From the NCBI GenBank assembly GCA_016934175.1, contig JAFGTI010000026.1:1-32643 (forward strand): a stretch of 32,643 nt of DNA, in the 5' to 3' direction. Source of the stretch: Acholeplasmataceae bacterium (GTDB taxonomy: Bacteria > Bacillota_I > Bacilli_A > Acholeplasmatales > Acholeplasmataceae). A program made the translations under genes and the position numbers. Position 1 is the first letter of the stretch. Each line of letters begins with the position of its first letter. Of this stretch, positions 28,298 through 32,643 are shown one piece after another. The notes beneath the pieces are model-generated. The model did not search any database and was not told where the DNA came from. It saw only the letters and a list, made by a program, of their open reading frames with translations.

Positions 28298-30091
28298 ATG
28301 AATAAATTAGCTTTATGGCATAATGCGAAATCTGAGTTTTCTTATGCCTATGATTCAAAGACATTACATATTACTTTAAGAACTGCAAAAAATGATATAG
28401 ATTCAGTAAATATCATTTTTGGTGATCCCTTTGATTGGGATAGCGATAAATTCGGAAAACCTTATTGGAAACATGAAATTTTAGCCATGAATAAACGATA
28501 TCAAACAGAAGATTTCGATTATTATTTTATTGATATTAAACCTCCATATTTACGAACTAAATATGCTTTTTTACTTGTAGATAAGAACAATACTTACGTT
28601 TACGGGGCCAAACGTTTACGCATACTCACTGATGAAAATAAACTTTATGAAAAATTTGATTTAAGTGAATATTATAATTTCCCTTATTTGAATCAAGAAG
28701 ATCTACACCATACACCTTTTTGGGTTAAAGATACCGTATGGTACCAAATATTTCCTGATCGTTTTCACGCTGTAAACAACGATAGTCATTTAACTTGGGG
28801 CAAATTACCTGTTCATAATAATGAATTTTATGGTGGAAACCTTTTAGGAGTGATCGAAAAATTGCCTTATCTTAAAGATTTAGGGATTAACGGTATTTAC
28901 TTCACTCCCATTTTTGAAGCACCAACTGCCCACAAATATGACACAACAAACTATTTTAAAATTGATCCTCAATTTGGAACAAATGAAGATTTTGGACTTT
29001 TAGTTAAAAAAGCACATGAACTAGACATTAAAGTGATGCTAGATGGCGTTTTTAATCATTGTGGATATGATCATCCTTATTTTCAAGATGTCGTAAAAAA
29101 TGGGGAAAAAAGCATCTATAAAGATTGTTTTTTCATTGATAAATTTCCCGTAATTAACTTCCCGCTCAATACGAGTGGCAAACCAACAAATTATCATGGT
29201 GTTGAATTGAATTTGAAAACATTCGCTTTCACACCATTTATGCCTAAATGGAACACTGAAAATCCAATCACAGAAAAACATTTGCTCGATTGTATCCGTT
29301 ATTGGATTGAAGAATATGATATCGATGGATGGCGATTAGATGTTTCTAACGAAATCAGTCATGATTTTCTTAGACAAATCAAAAAAGTAAGTCGCCAAGC
29401 AAAAAAAGATACCTTTATTTTAGGAGAAAATTGGGATTCTTCTTATCCTTGGTTACACGGTGACCAATTAGATTCAGTGATGAATTACGATTTGAGTTAT
29501 CCTATTTGGAAGTATTTAGAAAATAAAATTGATTTAACAACTTTTGAAGACATGGTAACACAATATCTTGCAACTACACCAAAGAACGTGATGGAAAACA
29601 TGTTTAATCTTGTCGGTAGTCATGATACAGTTAGAATTAAAAAACGCCTTAATGATGACCCCAGACGTGTTAAACTTAGCTATTTATTGATGTTTTTGTC
29701 ATCAGGTGCACCAAATATCTATTATGGAGATGAAATTGGTTTAACTGGGGAGCATGACCCTGATAACAGAAGATGTATGATATGGGATGAACCTAATCAA
29801 GATTTAGATTTTAAATCCTTTGTTAAAAAAATAATTCAGTTAAGAAATCAACATCAAGCATTTAAAACCTATGATTATCATTTTATTTCATCAGATTTTT
29901 TAATTTTTAGAAAGCAGAAAGATTTAGATGTGATTTATGTCGTCATAAACAATGGAAATAAGCGCACTGCTAAATTACATAAAGAAATCACTGGTCATTA
30001 CATTAACCTTTTTACAAGCGAAAATATAGTGCTTCATGATACAATAACTTTAGAAGCATATCAATTTATAGTGCTACAAAAGGAGTCATAA
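28298..30091 (+). CDS. GH13 neopullulanase/cyclomaltodextrinase/maltogenic amylase-like enzyme
   Basis: N-terminal CBM34-like region; 'DTVWYQIFPDRFH', 'MLDGVFNHCGYDHPYF', 'IDGWRLDVSNEI', 'ILGENWD', 'NLVGSHDTVR'. Confidence 0.92.
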   Translation: MNKLALWHNAKSEFSYAYDSKTLHITLRTAKNDIDSVNIIFGDPFDWDSDKFGKPYWKHEILAMNKRYQTEDFDYYFIDIKPPYLRTKYAFLLVDKNNTYVYGAKRLRILTDENKLYEKFDLSEYYNFPYLNQEDLHHTPFWVKDTVWYQIFPDRFHAVNNDSHLTWGKLPVHNNEFYGGNLLGVIEKLPYLKDLGINGIYFTPIFEAPTAHKYDTTNYFKIDPQFGTNEDFGLLVKKAHELDIKVMLDGVFNHCGYDHPYFQDVVKNGEKSIYKDCFFIDKFPVINFPLNTSGKPTNYHGVELNLKTFAFTPFMPKWNTENPITEKHLLDCIRYWIEEYDIDGWRLDVSNEISHDFLRQIKKVSRQAKKDTFILGENWDSSYPWLHGDQLDSVMNYDLSYPIWKYLENKIDLTTFEDMVTQYLATTPKNVMENMFNLVGSHDTVRIKKRLNDDPRRVKLSYLLMFLSSGAPNIYYGDEIGLTGEHDPDNRRCMIWDEPNQDLDFKSFVKKIIQLRNQHQAFKTYDYHFISSDFLIFRKQKDLDVIYVVINNGNKRTAKLHKEITGHYINLFTSENIVLHDTITLEAYQFIVLQKES

Positions 30092-30093
30092 AA

Positions 30094-31065
30094 ATGAAAC
30101 CGACAATTCGTGATGTTGCTAAAAAAGCAAACGTCAGTGTATCAACTGTATCAAGAGTGATTAATCAAAAAGGTTATGTTCATGAAGATACAAAAGTATT
30201 AATTGAAAATATAATTAAAGAAATAGGTTTTGTTCCAAATCAGCTTGCAAGAAGTCTAAGTAATCATAGCTCAAAAATTATTGGAGTTATAGTCCCGCAT
30301 ATTGGTCCGTCATTTTATGGCGAATTACTTGAAGGTATAGAATCTCAAGCGGCCGCTTATGGATATAAGATTATGTTCTGTCATACACAAGATGATCCCG
30401 ATAGAGAACTAGAATATCTAAGGTTTTTTGAACAGTATAATATTGAAGGCCTAATTATCGCATCAAACTTCTCAAATACAGATAAGTTAGCTGATCTCGA
30501 CATTCCTGTTGTCACCGTTGATCATATTCTTGATGAAAATATTCCCTCAATCACTTCAGATAATATCAAAGGCGGAGGTTTAGCAGCTCGAAAACTCATC
30601 GAAACTGGCGCTAAAAATATTTTGGTTTTTAGAGGTCCTTCATTCTTACTCACTACGATAGAACGTACGATAGGTTTTTTAAATGAATTAAAGCCTAATG
30701 GATTGTTCGCTGATATTTTTGATTTCGATTTAATCAGTCCAGATGTTAAACTCATTGAAGAAATTCTTAAAAATAATCCACAAGTGGATGCTATATTTAC
30801 ATTTTCAGATACTTTAGCCTTTGCTACATTAAATATCCTTCAAAAACTCGGGAAAAAGGTCCCTCAAGATGTCTCTCTTATTGGATTTGATGATACCCCA
30901 TTCAGTAAATGGGTAAAACCATCTATAACAACAATCAGACAATCAGTAAATTTTATGGGTAAACAATCATTCATTAATTTAACAAGATTGATTCGTGGAG
31001 TTGAATTAGATATTCTACATGATATTATTGATGTTAAATTAATTGAAAGAGAAACCACAAAATAG
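30094..31065 (+). CDS. LacI-family transcriptional regulator (MalR/CcpA-like)
   Basis: 'TIRDVAKKANVSVSTVSRVINQKGYVHEDTKVLIENIIKEIGFVPNQLARSL' HTH, followed by a periplasmic-binding-like effector domain. Confidence 0.95.
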   Translation: MKPTIRDVAKKANVSVSTVSRVINQKGYVHEDTKVLIENIIKEIGFVPNQLARSLSNHSSKIIGVIVPHIGPSFYGELLEGIESQAAAYGYKIMFCHTQDDPDRELEYLRFFEQYNIEGLIIASNFSNTDKLADLDIPVVTVDHILDENIPSITSDNIKGGGLAARKLIETGAKNILVFRGPSFLLTTIERTIGFLNELKPNGLFADIFDFDLISPDVKLIEEILKNNPQVDAIFTFSDTLAFATLNILQKLGKKVPQDVSLIGFDDTPFSKWVKPSITTIRQSVNFMGKQSFINLTRLIRGVELDILHDIIDVKLIERETTK

Positions 31066-31069
31066 AAAG

Positions 31070-31098
31070 AAAGCACTTCTCGCGAAGTGCTATTTTTT
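31070..31098. terminator. Bidirectional terminator between the lacI regulator and glgB
   Basis: AAAGCACTTC-TCGC-GAAGTGCTATTTTTT; 8-bp stem between convergent genes. Confidence 0.8.
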
Positions 31099-32643
31099 AT
31101 ATCTAAGAATTATTCCTGACAAAGGTCCTAGTTTTGGTCGTATATAATATTTAAATTGATTTTTTTCTCCTTTAATTGCTTTCAGTGAGATACCATTATA
31201 TAAGTTACTGCCAAAATAAATCTCTTTATCACTATTAATTAACTCTTCATAAATACCAGCATGAGGAACACCAACTTCATAAAACTCATGCACATTGGGT
31301 GTCATATTGAGAACAATAACTAATGTTTCATTATCACTTCTTCTTATATAAGCAAAAACACTTTGGTTATGATCATCAGCAATTGACCATTCAAATCCTT
31401 TTTGTAAATAATCATACTGATATAGTGCATCATGGTGTTTATACACTTGAACTAAATCTCTAAAGAAACGATTTGCCTTTTGGTGTGCTGGATAATCAAA
31501 TAGATTCCAGTCTAATTCTTTTTGGAAAGCCCACTCAGAAAATGAAGCAAATTCTTGACCCATGAAAAGTAATTTTTTACCAGGATGTGTCATCCATAAA
31601 GTCATTAATAATCGCCAATTCGCCATTTTTTGGAAGTAGTCACCTGGCATTTTATTGACAAGACTACCCTTCATATGAACAACTTCATCATGAGAAAAAG
31701 GTAATATAAATTGCTCATTAAAGGCGTAAACTAATCCAAAAGTTATTTTATCATGATGATACTTACGATGTATCGGATCTTCTTTAAAATATCTTAATGT
31801 GTCATTCATAAATCCCATATTCCATTTGTAATTAAACCCTATACCACCAACATTGACTGGATGTGTCACAGCTGGATAATCTGTTGAATCCTCAGCCATA
31901 AATAACACTCTATCATCCTTGCCAAATAAGTGATAACTTAGTTGTCTGATAAAATTAATAGCATCTTGATTAACACCGTTTTCTCTATTTCCAAGATAAT
32001 AAATCAAATTTGAAACAGCATCTATACGATAACCATCAATATGGAAATAATCCATCCAAAAAGTAAGTGCTGATAACATAAAGCTTCTTGTTATACCTTT
32101 TGAAAAATCTAGATTATCAGTTCCCCATGTCACATTTTCTCTTCTAAAACTGTCATTAAATTCATAAAGAGGTGTTCCATCGAAAAACGATAGCCCATGT
32201 CCATCTTTGCAGATATGTCCTAAGACCCAGTCCATAATCACACCAATACCTGATTGATGCATTTTATCAATAAAATACATAAAATCCATTGGAACACCAA
32301 AGCGTGATGTAGCCGAAAAATATCCTGTTCCTTGATATCCCCAAGAATCATCTAAAGGATATTCATAAACTGGCATAAGTTCAACATGTGTGAATCCTTG
32401 CTCCAAAACATATAAGACAAGCTCATCAACTATTTCGTTATATGGTTTGAATTGTCCATATTTACGACGCCATGATCCAAGATGAACTTCATAAATTAAA
32501 AATGGTTCTTCATAAGTTTTTTTCTTATTATTTATCCAATCTTGATCATGCCATTGATAACCATTAAGTTCACAAACTTTTGATGCAGTTTGTGGTCTTA
32601 CTTCAGCATAGAACCCAAACGGATCAGCTTTATAGAGCACACG
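31090..32643 (-). CDS. glgB: 1,4-alpha-glucan branching enzyme, partial (N-terminus beyond window)
   Basis: 'LYKADPFGFYAEVRP', 'YEVHLGSWRRKYG', 'ELMPVYEYPLDDSWGYQGTGYFSATSRFG', 'DGYRIDAVSNLIYY', 'LPFSHDEVVH'; the ORF 'M' at 32640 is an internal GTG. Confidence 0.95.
   Translation of the reverse strand, partial: RVLYKADPFGFYAEVRPQTASKVCELNGYQWHDQDWINNKKKTYEEPFLIYEVHLGSWRRKYGQFKPYNEIVDELVLYVLEQGFTHVELMPVYEYPLDDSWGYQGTGYFSATSRFGVPMDFMYFIDKMHQSGIGVIMDWVLGHICKDGHGLSFFDGTPLYEFNDSFRRENVTWGTDNLDFSKGITRSFMLSALTFWMDYFHIDGYRIDAVSNLIYYLGNRENGVNQDAINFIRQLSYHLFGKDDRVLFMAEDSTDYPAVTHPVNVGGIGFNYKWNMGFMNDTLRYFKEDPIHRKYHHDKITFGLVYAFNEQFILPFSHDEVVHMKGSLVNKMPGDYFQKMANWRLLMTLWMTHPGKKLLFMGQEFASFSEWAFQKELDWNLFDYPAHQKANRFFRDLVQVYKHHDALYQYDYLQKGFEWSIADDHNQSVFAYIRRSDNETLVIVLNMTPNVHEFYEVGVPHAGIYEELINSDKEIYFGSNLYNGISLKAIKGEKNQFKYYIRPKLGPLSGIILRYKK

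Noticed and set aside
1-32643. CRISPR arrays, transposases, phage or defence islands, alternative genetic code
   Set aside because: No regularly spaced repeats or mobile-element genes seen; the large conserved ORFs read correctly with TGA as a stop, so the standard code fits.

Overview
AT-rich, standard-code, low-GC Gram-positive or mollicute-like chromosome (Acholeplasma/Izemoplasma-like by overall gene content; this is an inference). Most of the window is core housekeeping: tRNA-Leu(GAG), fakA, rpmB, thiN-rpe-rsgA-rlmN, pheST behind a Phe T-box leader, a Bax-inhibitor-1-like membrane protein, polC with a DUF1189-like gene, ytqA-mnmM(ytqB), leuS, acpP, a polar amino-acid ABC transporter, and a maltodextrin/glycogen GH13 cluster (malQ, oligo-1,6-glucosidase, neopullulanase-like, LacI regulator, partial glgB). 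The most interesting part is 16.9-19.6 kb. It encodes an ECF-type sigma factor, an overlapping single-TM putative anti-sigma with a large uncharacterised ectodomain, and a lipoprotein-like protein whose N-terminal domain resembles the extracytoplasmic middle domain of RsgI (including 'YVTIDINPSVEL'), but without the RsgI anti-sigma domain. A 33-bp composite motif (minus strand CACCAATAAAA-N13-TGTATATTA) occurs upstream of both the sigma gene and the lipoprotein gene. All 20 outer bases and the spacing are identical while the spacers are unrelated, so it is a strong candidate for the sigma factor's own promoter. Other points of interest are a structured leader with a terminator upstream of the amino-acid ABC transporter and two perfect matches to the cre consensus.
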